From Heliocidaris erythrogramma (lineage: Eukaryota; Echinodermata; Echinoidea; Camarodonta; Echinometridae), in contig CM046866.1 in NCBI GenBank assembly GCA_025617745.1, forward strand, positions 15,817,725 to 15,881,724: DNA of 64,000 bases, read 5' to 3'. The first letter of the stretch is position 1; every line of letters begins with the position of its first letter. This document shows, one piece after another, positions 48,446 to 63,400 of the stretch. The position numbers and the translations under genes are program-made. The notes beneath the pieces are model-generated. The model saw only the letters and a program-made list of their open reading frames with translations, ran no database searches and had not been told where the DNA came from.

Positions 48446-51400
48446 AGGTTAGGAGAGGAGAGAATGCACAGAAATACACAGGAAAATGACTTGGCAAAGA
48501 CAAATTCCTTAATATAAATATGGTTTATGAGAAACAAGCATTAGTCCTCATAACGATCTCTGCTACAAAAACTGTTCATGGTCAAATTCAGGAAGAGCCT
48601 GAAATAAGCACACAGGTAATAGAGGAAGACCTAGATGAACAGGGTCTGACTGAGAAATTTCCTGTTGCTCAATGACCACCCACCCCTGACGCTCCCCATT
48701 TTAAACAATCCAAATTCTTTTGAAATCCAATATCCTCTTGTTTCTACGCAGCAAACTAATTGGTCGTGGCAGTCAGCAGGTAACTCAATAGCTGCTGAAA
48801 TTACAACAGGAAAAGACAAGAAAGGAATTTCATCAGATATGGATAACGGAAATGCACATTTTCTTGTTAAAAGATAAATGTAGCATGATGGATGATAAAG
48901 TATATATTCATACCAGGTGTTTAAACGTAGGCTGTTATTCAACTATTAAAGAAAACGGAATGACTCAAAAAAAAAAAGTCAGAAGTTTAATTGACAGCCA
49001 GACAATCCCTAAAAAGTAAAAGATCGAGTGGAAAAAAATTGTGAAAGGATAGATAATTACGATACATTTCACACCACTTTCTCCATCAAACAAGTGAAGG
49101 CAAATGTTTCAAACACACTTAATTACAATAAATTTGCTGGAAACTTTCCAATATATTTTCTTAAAGATACATGCATACTTTAGCCACATGAATAATACCA
49201 TTCTAGTTTCTGTCTTTTTAGACTACTGTCAAACCTGTAATAAAAGGGAAACTGAAAAAGGTGGTCCCAGTAGATCGAAAAGTGGCGTTCCTAGGATTAC
49301 TGTACAAAATAGTGCGAAAGGATGCACTAGGAAGAAATATATTTCTCTCTAGTGGGAGACAAAATAAGTGGTCACTATAGACAGATGGTCTTTATATAGA
49401 GGTGATCATGATTATAGATTTTGTTTTTTTTCCCCCACAGTAGGGCGTTTTATTGAGTAATAAACTTGCAACGTTGTCTACATACATACATGTATGGTAC
49501 ATAAACATCTATTGAGTATTATTATAGATTTGACTGTAAACAGAATAGAAAGGGTTAACCATAGCAGTAGTGTCTCCTTTTATTGACGTTATTGCATTAT
49601 CTATTGATCCAGCATGCTAGGAATTACACAATATATAGACAGAAAGAGTCTATTTTCCAATGTTAAACATTATGCTGTTCACAAATTAGAGCAATTTCAT
49701 TGTAACTAATCATTAGTGTCTCTAAATTGGCAATGCGGTGTAAAATGTATAATCAATACTTTCATGTACAAATTTGTTTGCTAAATTTTGCAATTTTCAT
49801 TCACATTGGTTCAATAAAAAAACATCTTTCTTTTTTCAAGCAATGTAGGAGTTGAAAATGAGAATATTGGTTGCCAATCTAAGGAGGGAAAACTGATTAA
49901 AGGAGTTTGTCCAAGCTTTGCGATTGTTCTGAAATTACGGCGTCTGGGTTTGCGTCCGGGTTCATCGAGTATAATATAGTTGATTTCAAGTAATTTGTTA
50001 TATACCTGCGTGATAACCTGATGAGTGCAGGTCGAAAAGCTTCGTTATCATGTCTCTTTTTCGTGCCATATTGATTAATCTATACCATAACAAAACTTTG
50101 TACCGCTGTGGGTTACCCGGTAAAAAAAAAAAATCATGGAAAATATTAGCAAACTTGACATGTCCTGTTCAAGCTGTATGCATCCTCTTTATTCAATTTC
50201 CTCATGCCAATAAACTTGAGACATCCTATATACATCATTAAAACAAGAAGCATCGGTATGCCAACAACCACAAGACACCACAAGAAGTATCAAGTTTTGG
50301 GTTTTCTTGATACTCTGTCTTGCTGCCTCATCATCAGTATTCACATGAAAAATAATAAAGATCAAGCACATTTTCATGTGAGCTACGTCAGTAAAACGTG
50401 GCAATCCTCAGAGAAAATCTGGTTTTCTGGCATGATAATGGCACGACATTCCACTCGAGGGATTTGTGTATTTGAAACACAACAGATGAGTAACTTTGAC
50501 TCACCTGTCAATCAGAACCCATGTCTCTTGGTTGGATTTTCAGGTAATGGTAACATTGCATGTTCAGGCAAAGCAGCATGAAACCTCAATGAGAGTGAAA
50601 CACGATCGAAAAGACTTTCACAAAATCAACCCGAGGCAATTACAAGAGTCCATCACCTTTTGAAATGTGCGAACATGACAATGACGTATTACATATCTGA
50701 ACATGATTTCTACAGGCTACCAGTATATGGTATAAATATTGCCCCTGAATTGATTTCTGGAAAGTCTTTGTGAGCAAATTGTGAGAATTATGAATATTCC
50801 AGTCAAAGATGGAAACTCTTGCATTTTTTTTATCACAAAAGCTTTTCTGGATGTGATTTCAAAATTCATGAGGCAATAATAATGAACGTCAAGAAACAAT
50901 TCAGTACTTGCTTTCTCATATAAGATATTGAAAGTCCATTTGCTTCATTAAATTAATCATAATATTAACTTAGCGATGACTTCTCATATTTACTACTAGG
51001 CCCTCATGGCACTTGTGTATTACCATGGCTTTATAGATGGGTGTGTTTCCATTGCTCACAGCATGTAAGGAATTCCTTCCAACAAAGAAATACCAGAGAC
51101 AGGTCAAGAGAGACAACTGGGGATAAAACGGCTTGTCCAAAGACATAATTATAGCGCCTAGCAAAGATATGAACTCTTATCCTCTTGATTGAGAGTCAAG
51201 TGAACGAACCACTAATCCACTATACCACGGCATCACAACAAAATATATGCAACTGTGTCTGTATTCCTACCAAGTCTTTTAAAGGGAAATCCAACCTTAA
51301 TAGTAAGTTGCTTTGAAAGAACGAGGAAAAATCAGAGTAGCAGATTGGTGAAAGTTTGAACGAAATCAGACAAGCAATAAGAAAGTTATGAATTTTTGAA

Positions 51401-54400
51401 AGTTGTAATCACTATAATCACAACATATGGGAATTTAAATTGGCCAAATAGGTAATGTCACTGTGATGTAGTTGTGGACAACTCCCCCATTTGCTCCAAC
51501 ACACAAAATGACTAAAATGTTACTTTTTTCAAAATGTATTACTCTGTAAGATCTTTTTCTTTCATGAGGACCTATAACAATATGCTATCTCCAATATATT
51601 TTGAGTACTGCCCCGAGGGTAAAAGCGCCTCAAAGAAAACCGCAAATTAATGATATTTTTGTGTACGACAAACAGGAGAGTTGTCCACAAAAATGTCACA
51701 ATCTACTCACCAAATTGCCAATTTGAGATTCGCTTAGATGTAGTGATCTCATTTTTCAAACATCCATAACTTTCTTAGTCCATGTCCGATTTCTTTCAAA
51801 CTTTTACCATCCTGTTTTTCTTATTTTTCTGCTTTCACACAAATCATCTTATTACCAAGGTTGGATAGCCCTTTAATCGTCCGACAAGGAAGATGGGATC
51901 ATAATGAAACACATAGACCTTGATTAGCGTTCACTCTACATGAATGTGAACCCACCCCGTCAAGCTTGAGTGGTACGCACAGGTTCTTTGAATTATGTTG
52001 TCACTAGCTGCATCCCTATCTTTATTTGGAAGGCACTGGCCCGTAGCTTCCAGCATCCTTCCTTCTTAACCCTCACGAGACCGAGCTTTAGCTGGCAGAG
52101 GGCAAGATCCATGTAGATCTTGGCACGGTTGATGTCAGAAGCGTTAAGCGCCACTTGGATGGCAGGAGGTGATCGCATCAGATAATGTTGGAGTCGATCA
52201 TTTAGAGAAAGCTTGGAGAAGATTATACTTGTTTCTCTTGACCTTCAATGTAGTATCAATTGACGAGCAGGCAGTGTGAAAGGCTTTTTTTGTGCTAATA
52301 AATAATAAATTCTTCTTCATATATGAAAATACTTCTCTTTGATCACCCATCCTTATCAACAAAACTGCCTCAGATGTAGATATATGTGTAGAAATTATAG
52401 AATGGTCAATAACTGAATTCTATTTTATGAATTTTGATGGAATCTACTTAAAATATATCAATTGTTGCTATCTGGGGCAAGTCTCAGACTTGCTTTCTGA
52501 TAGTAAAAAGAAAAAAAAAAACTTTTGTTTACAGAGTATGAATTAAAAAAAAAATACATAGTAATTGGTAGACTGATGCAGATACTTCACACATGTACAA
52601 TTTTGCAAACTCATGAAAGACAATCTCTGTTAAAATCATGCAAAACATTCTTTGATATACCTATCTTTGCGAGAAACGTGTTTACAAATCAACACATGTG
52701 TATAAAATGTATTAGAATCTCTTCATAGATTTTAGATCAATGATTATCCTTTTTTCACATGTCTAGATAGTGAACCATCATAGATTAATGCATTCAAAGA
52801 TTAAAAAAGACATTTCCTACTTTCAGGATTAATCTAATCCCTAACCAACTCCTCAGACCCTAAAGCCAAAATGTAATTGACCTTCATCTGTCCATGGTCA
52901 GGACAGCGTCAAAACTTGTTAAACATGATGCGCTGCCAAAAGGTTAGAAGCTAGAAATGGCTTGGTCAGTCGGCTCTGATTAACACAAGATAATGTTCTC
53001 CTTAATTTCCATTTTCCATCCTGTCTAATAGCTAACATCATAACAAATTATCCTTTATTTCAACATTTCCTACATGTAATCAGGCACAGGGGCATGGCTT
53101 AACGAGTATCTCCTCTATTCTCAAATAAAACAAATTACTGATTGCTTTATTAAAGAGGGACATGCCATCAAATTTTACAAATTTGCAGGTCACTGTGAAA
53201 TTCAGAAGTTTATTTGCCCTGATGGGACAATGTTAGCATCAAGCCCTGCCATGAGGAATAAATTTCTCACTCTGATCTTAGATAATGTTCTCTTTAATTT
53301 CCATTTTTTGCCCCTAGCAGGTAGCTAATATCATTTCACAAATTACCCTGTATTTTAACCTTTCCTACAGGTTAGAAAACACAGGTTAGAAAACACAGGG
53401 GATACGTCTCCTAAACTCTATAAAAATCACTGAAAACTTGAAGTTATACTAATAACCTGTAGCCTAAAAATATCAGGGGTCATTGTGAAAATATGAATGT
53501 TATTTGTCCTTGGATACAACTTGGTGTCAAGAGGAATAAAATTCCTCACTGTGATCTCTGATAATGTTCTTCTTAATTTCCATTCTTCCATCCTGGCAGG
53601 TAGCTAAAATCACAACAAATTATCCTTTATTTCAACCTTTCCTATGGGTTAGTGCACACAGGGGGAAGCTTGACATATATCTCCTGTAATTCATATTCAA
53701 TCTGGTGATCCTTCTTAATCTACATCAACCATTTTGAAGACGTGCTTTCACAGGGACATCTAGAAGTGATTAAATCAAGGAACTTGGCTGAAATTAGTTT
53801 GACTTTTACCTAAAATCATGAAAAATGAAACAAACGGTAGGCTTCTAAAGTTGGTACATCTACGGTGAAACAGAAGAAACCAGTTATTGTTTATTGTAAC
53901 TGTCTATAAAAATTATATTTAATACCTGTTGTATGAAATGCTTCACATGTTTATTGGCAGCCTACTGATAAAAGCAGATACAAGTATATCATGACAAGCT
54001 ATTCTGGGAATCCTTATACACGTTCTCAAGGTTTCTCAGGTTTCTATTCCTTTGCAGTTGTTTAGTCATTGTTCCTGAGTAAAATGATCTTTTTTCCTTC
54101 TTGTTCCAGCCTATTACAGGATGACACTGCACTTTTTAATCAGGCGTCACCACTCTTGATCATGAACAAATGTTTCACCAGGTAACACTGGGTGTTATCT
54201 GCATGAGATATCACAGTTACTGCACTTTGCTTGGGAGCGGTTTGGATCAGGGATACAGCGCCCTGAGGTGAGAACTGTTTCAAACAATCCCGGAGCCACC
54301 GTGGCTGAGGGAATACCCTGCTTGTGGTGGAGAGCGAGAGCGAGGTGTATAGGGTAGGAAGGTTGGGGGATTACCCTCCGCAGCACGCATCGACAACACC

Positions 54401-57400
54401 TGATACGCGTGGATTATTGCACACACCCTCACCTGCCCACAGTTGTTTCAAAGCAAACTTCCCGCCGCGTCTGCGAACATTCTCCAAATCGATCCTGACA
54501 TGTATCGCATCCAATTATGACAAATCAGTTTCCTCGAACATTGACGCGGGGTGACATGGAATCTAAAGGGGCACAATGGAACCCTCACAGAGGATTGTTT
54601 CCCCTCCTCTGGTGGCTGGGTGAGGGAGTTGTAATTAATGCCAGTCGAAACCCCCCCAACAACATGGGGTTGGTTGCACATGGAACAGTTCAAGTTGAGA
54701 AAGTGTCAGACAACATATCACATTCATCATGATAACTATAAACACTTTTTTCAGCAAGGATGATTTCTTGAGAAAACAGACATGGTTGGCTCTTTTGAAA
54801 TTGTTAGGTATATCAATATCAGATATCAAACTTAGATTAATAAAGTAAAGAACTAATATTGCATATTCATCTATTTCCCAAGGGGCATCCAGGAAATTCA
54901 CCTTCTGACAGATCTAGCCCTTACCTGTCTCTCTAACCTTCATCCGTCAATAAAAGCCACCACTATTTTACTTCAGAAGACGATACTGTCCTACAAGTAG
55001 TACTTGGTCTTTTTAAACTGCTAAATTTTTTTCCTACATCATCATAAATGGGCAAGAACAAAGGGATAGAAACATTTCTTCTGTCTCTTCTTTGCATTCT
55101 TCTTTAAAAGTACACTGTAGATGTTGCAAAGGGTGCACAGGGACTTTTGATTGCCAAGTTCCTTTTCCCATTTTCCATTCCCTATCTGCTTGCGAGCTTA
55201 ATATGTCCACTTAGCTAACAGACAATAGAAAAATGAAGCAACTTTACGAGGATCAGGTTTCACCGACTGTTTAGTTGTCTGACCCTCTTGGGATAAGGTT
55301 TGATTCTAGTCGATATAAACTGTCTTTGTTAGTTTCAGTGATACTCAGCCAATAAAACCATTAAAAAAACAGTTTAAAGTGAATTCTTGAACAAAAGATT
55401 ATTTTTATGTGGTTGACTGTTTATATTCTTTTACAGTTGTAGAACTCCTTCCAAATGGTCAGGCATAATATTTCATTCATCAAATTAGAAATGTTTTGAT
55501 ATTATGCATACATCTCCTTTACAGGGTTTAACATTTATCTTGATAAAAGTGAACAAGATGACAGTAAATCACTTTATCTATTAAAGCTCCACCAGAATGA
55601 AGGCCTACAAGCCAGAAGTATCACAAGATCAAAATTCAATGTTCATTTTTCATTGTGTTTCAGTGTCTTGAAGCTTTGGACTAGGTGTCTGAAAGTCTTC
55701 AAGAAAAGACCTTCAGCCTGAAGAACCACAGAACTCTAGAAGTTGTATGAGACTGAATTATTTGGTTGTGTGGGCACTTGGTCATCTGGGATAAATAGCG
55801 GTAGATATTTAGTTCAGTCACTGCCAGTCATGGAAATAAAATAGATTGTATACCACCCTTGTTTATTGTTTATTTAGAACTGGTGTGTCATATCAAGGCC
55901 CTCAAAATTAAGCAAATTCTTCTTTTTTTTTGTTAGTGAAATTGTAACTGTCTGTTCAGAGCACATATTCAGTAAAAGAATTATTATTCTTTGAAGTCTT
56001 TAAAAAATATGATCGATCCAATATTCATGTAGCATTTTTTCACTTTTATTAATTACATTTTGTGCATCATGAAACCATTATGATCTATTGTAAAATCTGC
56101 TATTTCGAAGTGCAAAAGATGGCCTACTGTCCAAACGATTTGACCACCTACACATAAAACAATAACCACATTCAATTTCTTTTGTGTTTTTCAAGACATA
56201 TAAGCCTGCATCAACTGGCTAAATGTAGTTCACTGACACATTTCCTTCAGTTCAAATGAAAATGAATGAAAAAAAATAGGACGGTGTAAGTTTGCCAGAC
56301 TGCAGGGGTCCGGGCCTCTTTGGTAATGTTTGTGTTTCATGTCCCCTTGTCGATTGCTCACACAATGAGAGCCAAATCAGAAACATAAACAGAACTTTTG
56401 GTTTCCTCTCTAGCTTCATGGGAATAAGAATTCAACTTTGAAAGATCTGTCTCCAAATGACAATTGAAAGTGATATGGTAAAGGTGGATATAGGGACACA
56501 TCAGGATTGTTACTGAGAAAGGAAGTTTTCAAATCCTTAGTTAAGTACCATGCATTAAGTTTCTGACAGTTTGTTTAATCACTTTCTGTCTGTCTGTATT
56601 TCTCTTTCCCATAATCTCACTATTGTTTGCTATTTCTTTGCTGCTTTATCTCTCTTTTCTCATCGCCTCTCTTCTCTCCATATCTATCTGCCTCCTGTTT
56701 CTTTCTTCCTTCATTCTCTGCTCAATCTCTCTCTCTCTTTCTCTCATTTGCCCAATTTCTCTGTCCCTGTTCCCTGATATCATCCTCCCACTCACATTTC
56801 GAGATGCTTTTACCTTTCAAACAAAAAAAACCAACCTTTTCCCCCCCTTGTCGTTCACATCAATGTATCAGATTGTGAATGCCTGTTTGCCCTCCAACTT
56901 AATTTAATAGCCAAGTCAGATCTTTCGGTTGTAACAAGAGGGGTATGGTGTACAAAATTTCTGCACCTGCTGAATTTCCTACTACCTACGTTAGATTTTT
57001 ATTATATCAAACGATAGATTGGCAAGCTGTAAACAACAACCAAAACCTTTCCAATTTTATTCTCTCTTCCTATTTCAAGAACAATAATAAACACTCATTG
57101 GTATATTTATTTGAATCTCTCTCTCTCTCTCTCTTCTCCTTTCTCTTAACTTAAACTTTGGGGAGTCAGGAGACATTTTATAGAAGATAGCAACATTGCC
57201 TGAACTTCACTACACCTTTAAACTGACATTGATCCGAACATGAACCTATCAAAACCAGGCAGGGTTTCCATGCATCAAACTGCTCTATGGGCCGAGAGTC
57301 TCTGTCAGTCCATAATCCCCCCACATTCACAGGGGACATCACCACTTTGAAGATTAGAGCTTTTGCACGAAGCACCCTGATCATTCTCACATGCTGCCCA

Positions 57401-60400
57401 GCTCAAGGGGAGATCCAGGATTTTTTTTTTTTTTTTAAAGGGGGGTTCACTTCCCAAAAAGAAAAAAAAAAGAAGGGAAAAAAATCAGCCAAAATGGGGG
57501 GTCCAATCAGACAAAAAAGGGGGTCCTATACACAAAAAACCCGAGCCAAAAAGGAGGGTACAGACCTCATGACCCCCCTGGATCCACCCTTGATACTAGC
57601 CACATCTTTGATGTGTCCTGACCGTGAACCGAATCTGACCAAGACATGGATCCCATCCATTAGGTTTAGCTTCTTGGAAGGTGACTCAGCGATTGTCATC
57701 ACCCTCCCACCCTTTTTTTCTTGATGATCTCAATCCATGCTGGCCAGTTTTTCATTTGTCTGCCTTGCCTTATTATGACATGAAAAGAAGGAGACCTTAT
57801 TGTGCTTTTCTTGCAGCATAGAGGGCTTCCTTGAAGTAGGAGATCCGCAAAAACGTTTCCTCATCTTCTTGTTTTCACGCAATCACTTTTTAGCATCTAT
57901 ACACCCGCATACGGGCCGTTTCATTTGCTTGGCTTGCAGTTTTGACAGGATGGAGTTTATTGCCCAAGACTGTCTTCCTCACAACATAGAGGTCTCTCTT
58001 CAAAAGAAGATAGTGCACATGACCATTCATGTCAATAAATTTTCCAATAGGAACAAGGCTTTACAAATCTGAACAATCCTGTTTGAAGAGCAAAATATTC
58101 CTGTGTAGCGTGGAACAAGCATCCATTTCTAATTTCCTACATCCACTAGCAATTCTCTGTAACATCTTATCCGGACTGACCTTTCAAATGACAAGGTTTA
58201 TAAAATTATGTACGTTAAGCTCTACAAACTTTTCCACCACAGACCATTGTGTAAAACTGCATTTGACTGACAAACTTTTCAATCCATAGTTTCTGATATT
58301 CCTCTATGAATCCTTGTATCCCACCGCTGCCACTGATAATCTGTTAATCCCTTAGAGATGGATTCACCCTCATTGAATATCCATTCCAAATGGGTTTGAA
58401 GCAGAGTCTTCAAAATGGTAAATATGGGTAACAAAATAAATGAATCATTTCTCTCTTTCCTCTCGACACTACAATTTCGCTTAACATCTTTACTATCAAT
58501 AATTCAGTCTTACTATATCTATATATGATATACTTTTACAGCTGTATGTAAAATGTATTGCAATATCACATCATTAACTGGAAAGGGGAACAGATCAGTT
58601 AATACACAGATTGAAGAGCTCTACTGATACCTCCACCCAACATTTTCACCACCAACAAGAAATATATATACATAAGGACTTGTCCTATGAAGAAGAGAAT
58701 GATGTTTTATGCATTGCAAAAGGTCAAAAGGCTACTGGAAGGAGAATATAAACACATTAACATAATATCGTCTGTTTGGAGCCATAATGGTGTTAACTCT
58801 GTACGAATAATGGGACTTAATGGCCTTCTGGGTCCAAACAGACAATATGTTAATACCCTTCTGCCAGGCACATGACAATTTGTAGTGTAAGAAATGAGAT
58901 CTTACCGTGGTGTTAGGAGGGTGATGTTGATGAATGCTGACTGGACCTCTACGATCTTGGTCCATGAATTTGACCTTTCCAGTGACCCCACTAAATGATG
59001 TGTTACTCAGATGTCTCAGGTATGTTCTGTGATAGAAAGAAATGATAGTAACATCACTTACAAAATATAGTACACAATGCTTCATTCATACTGATAGACA
59101 ACAACAACAAAAATAAGTGATAAAGTGGGTTGCTTAACCCTTTTCATGCAAAGCCAGAGTTATCCTGGGATTCAAACTGAGAATGGGGATAAAACCATTA
59201 CAAAAGCATGATTACTGAAAATGTAAATGTCTACAACTTGTTAAGATCAAACACCTCTAGACTTACCTCTTTAATAAAATAGTAGATGAAATAACTCTTT
59301 CCAACAGGTCTACAAAGATTCACACAGCATCTCATCAAGGAAAGAAAATATATCATTTCAGTTCCACTCTGCTATCATATAACTGTACACAAGCTACGAA
59401 GAAGGGCCGATGACTTGCTGATTGAATACAGCAGCACTTTTCATACAACTACAGCTTTTATAAACACAGGAAACCCAAGTGAATGCTCGGAACAAGACGC
59501 TGTTGACTGAATCAAGCACAAATCATACAAATCAGAGCGTGGAAACTTTCCCCTTGAGCGTGATCCTTACAACAACCTCCTATCAATCTGCATCGTCAAG
59601 ACGTATCATGCAGAAAAACCTCAAAGACCTTGGGATAATTCACAAGAAGGGAATTCAGGGGAGCCATTCTTTACCTATCACCCGGCATACAGAGGGTTGT
59701 CCATAGCGACCAATCTCCCAGAGAGGAGGGATCAGAATTAATTGCTCAGAGCTCACCTGACTTCAGGCTCAATGAAATTTCAAATCAAAACCCTTAATCA
59801 TGCATCTATTAGAGAAAGTATAATAATCTATTCCGTCACCTGCACCTCTTGAAGTTATACCTGCTATCTGGTGCGATCAATATCAAATTTTCACTCTCTA
59901 GAAAGAACATTTGCAGAAACCTCCACCGATTTTCTCAAAAGATCACTTATAATGTACTTATTCCAACAGTAATTTAGTGCAATTTAACAAATTTGATATT
60001 TTGTTCGCCGAGAACCAGGAAGGGCACTAAATCTATGTAAAAAATATTTGAGTTATCAGCCTTCTGGGTCTCAGCAGACAATTTTGTGTTCCTAAATATC
60101 CAATATTATGCAATTAACTGCCCAAAAGCTTTCGCTCCTTCCTGCCTAATTTGCATAAAATAAACAATTTGTTTACGTAAAACCGCTACAGAAGAGTCTC
60201 AGCTAAATTGTGAAATCTCGCCCTAGAAACAACCAAATGAAATTAACTAAACTTCAAATTCCAGAATAAGAGTTGCTCTAACCCATAATTAGTATCACTC
60301 GTAGTCAAATTATTTTTTAATTTGTGAAAACTTGGAGAAATGAGGAGCCATATATTTTTTTTTAAGAGTCTGAAAATGTAGCATTATTTTCCACATTTGC

Positions 60401-63400
60401 TGTCACTGCACAAGATCAAAACTTTCACATTTGAAAAATCAAAGTATATTGAGGGGATCCTTGAAATATCTTTTCATAATCATCCGTCGAACGGTTATGT
60501 AGGAAAAAATCGAAGGCAATACATTCCATGAACCCTCTACCATTCTTCGTGTGTAGTCCCACGTATAACGGTGCATGCAGGATGGTTTCAACTCAAGTGT
60601 ACGCTAAACAGGGGGCGTGTCTTGTCAGTGATCGTTACTGACAAATTTGCTCTCAGCCAATCAGAATACAAGGATTTCAGTATTTTTCACGTTAAGTCTT
60701 CGATTTTTGATGGCAGTTTTACACAAAACTACTAACTGCGCAAACTTCACTGCCCAGGGAGTGAGACTGGAGTTTAAAGTTTAGCAATATGTTATTTGTT
60801 TGCATATTCATTTCGTACCAGACTTGTGTCGGGAAAAAAACAAAACCTCTTTTCTTGGCCCTCTGAAACAGAAAAATACTCATATCTCAAAATATACTCA
60901 ACCATTTTCAGTGAAAATTAATATGAAGCATAATATCATCATTTCCTATCTACTCTGGAATTTTCATGATATTTAAGGCCCGAATGAGGGAGATACGAGA
61001 ATGTGAATTTTCGAGGATTTCTGCTCCTAGCTCATCGGAGGGCTTTGATAGCCGTTAGGAATTCAAAAGCTTTGACAACTTTACAAAGAAGTTAATTGGG
61101 GTGCAGAGCTGCGCCTGATATTATTTTCATTATTTACCTCTACTTTAAATCCTTATCCCGACTATGGCTCATGATCAGTGAAAATAGTATTTTACATGAG
61201 GAAACAGAGGTCTCAAAACCAATTATACATATACATGTAAGTGCTCTTGAGTTTGGTATCAATCCTCAATAACACCTAGTCCCTCAGATAGGACTTAAGG
61301 CCATACAAGTCCCTTGTACCTCACCTACAATAATACATTTTTCTTTCATAGCACTCTAGTAAACCAGATCTATATCCTAGTTATTCATTAATCTATACTA
61401 ATTATAAGAACCCAAATTTTTCTGACCAATCTCTCTTACAAATGCAAAAATTCGAAACCACAAGATGATCTGGATCACCCCTTATTACGCAATGCCATCA
61501 TGCTTTTCTTAATCATATACCTTCCTGGACATCTATTGACCACAGAATTAATCCAACTGGCATAGGGCAAGGTCATCTCTCTACTAACCATGGCAACACA
61601 CAACAATGGCATGTCCGAGGAACTCTCTGTGGATGGATATAGCATCATGATTCACATTTCCAGATCACCCTACATGCATACTGAGCTTATTTGGGATTTA
61701 TTCATCTCTTCCTCTCTCATTTGAGGTATGTATTTACCTGTAGTAAATTACCAAAGAAGTTTTTAGGGGATGCCAGTCACTGTAGCAAAATGGCATTGCA
61801 AAAAAAAAAAAAAAAAATTTAAATCAGCCTAAAGAGAAGGTTGAGTTCTGGGAAAGGTGAAATATAATTTGTGAGCTTTCTCATTCCTTTTATGTCGATT
61901 TGGAAGAACATGTTACAAATATCCCAGAAAAGGATTGCTCTTCAAGTGCCCTCATAATCAAAATATGACCAGAAGTAGCTGATGTGTTTGGGCCGAATGT
62001 TCATGCCACATGTGTGTGCAGTCCCATGCACCCATATCTGTGTGCTGTGCAAGTGCTTTTCAGCGAGACTGGGTCAGTTTCCTGTGCGAATACACCAATT
62101 CTTATGTAGACATGATCATCCTTTCCCAATGGCTTTGAGACAGATTCTTTCACAATGAAATCGTGTGACCAAAACTGAACTTTATCTTTAGCCTACATAT
62201 ATATAAAAGTAAATCATGTGCAGTGTGCATTCCAAATTAATGGACTTAGCCTCAATGGAAGGGCTGATACACCTACCATACTTTGTTTCTTTCCATGTAA
62301 AAATATGTACCCAAGGAACAATAAATGAATACATAATTTTCTCTGTCTCTGAGTCAGCCCTCTTAAATTGGAGTTCATCAATGTCACCAAATACACCTTG
62401 AAAATCATTTGAACTTCTTTGTTCTTACTTTGCAATAGTCTAGAGGCAAGTGGGAGATAATTGGCCTGCTTGCCTCATAGTAGTTCTGAAGCAAAGAAAA
62501 GATAATTGGAGTGTGCCTTCTGATACATCACGATGAAAGAGACATGGCGACATCACTCACACCCCCCTGGGACCCCCTGGGGGAGGGGATGATAGACACA
62601 GCAAAGGGGAGGGGGTGAGTTTCGGCTACAGAACCAAACTTGGAGATAGATGGCATAGTCTAGTTTGGTTTAAGATCATGCGATACAGGCCAAGGAGTCA
62701 AGGTCGAACCATGTCTTCATCCTCCATCAGATAAAACAGAAAAATGGGTTAAACACATCCAGCGGGGGAAGTTTCATATTACATAATAGATCCTTTCCTC
62801 TTGGTAGGCAGCAGTGAAAGATGTGATCAGACATTGGTTTCGTTGCAAGAGGTCTGAGAAGTGTGAGACAAGAGCAATCAACCTCGTGTTCCGAGATCGT
62901 CACCAACCCTAGATAAAATACGCCCACACGTTAATACAACAGAGACCAAGAACATCAATACGTTCAAGCCCAAAATGTCTGGAAGTAATGCACATTATTA
63001 ATGTTAACCCTCCAACTCTTGAGTGTATTCCAATCAAACAAGGGCACACCCGTTGATAACTATGAGACAAATACAAGGTGTATGATATATATTCATATAC
63101 ACACCATTTGATTTCCAACGTCCTCGGGGCTGATATTATGGCTTAGGGTTGAGCAGTGGTCTAAGAACCAGAAGGTTTAAGGTTCAAGACCGAAATTGTG
63201 CACTAGTGCCCTTGGGGTAAGGCAGCAAACCTCAGTTATCCAGCCTCTTGGACAGGACTAAAAAAAATGAAGTCCCTGAATTGTGGCCATGGGAATATCA
63301 TTGAAGTGGGATGAATTTAGCTCTGTTGAGGCCAGAGGCGGAAAATGTTTCAAAACTTTCCATTTATACAAGTAAGTAGCAAAAAAGTGAGCATGATGCA

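Larger units (their letters stand above)
47917..58905. other. VKR intron of 11 kb, repeat-filled
   Basis: Holds a (GA)n tract (48255-48445), a GGTGGTC-type repeat (49215-49410), a SINE (50985-51238, minus), MITE family A copy 2 (51283-51872), a roughly 285-bp tandem triplication (52989-53720), a CT-rich tract (56571-56770) and a poly-T/poly-A foldback fragment (57410-57595). An additional small VKR exon cannot be excluded, but the flanking exons join in phase without one. Confidence 0.55.

Noticed and set aside
51993-52178. Minus-strand 61-codon ORF with a peptide-like composition
   Set aside because: Less repetitive than most ORFs here, but no recognisable domain, no clear splice sites, and it is inside the VKR intron. 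Possibly a decayed transposon ORF.
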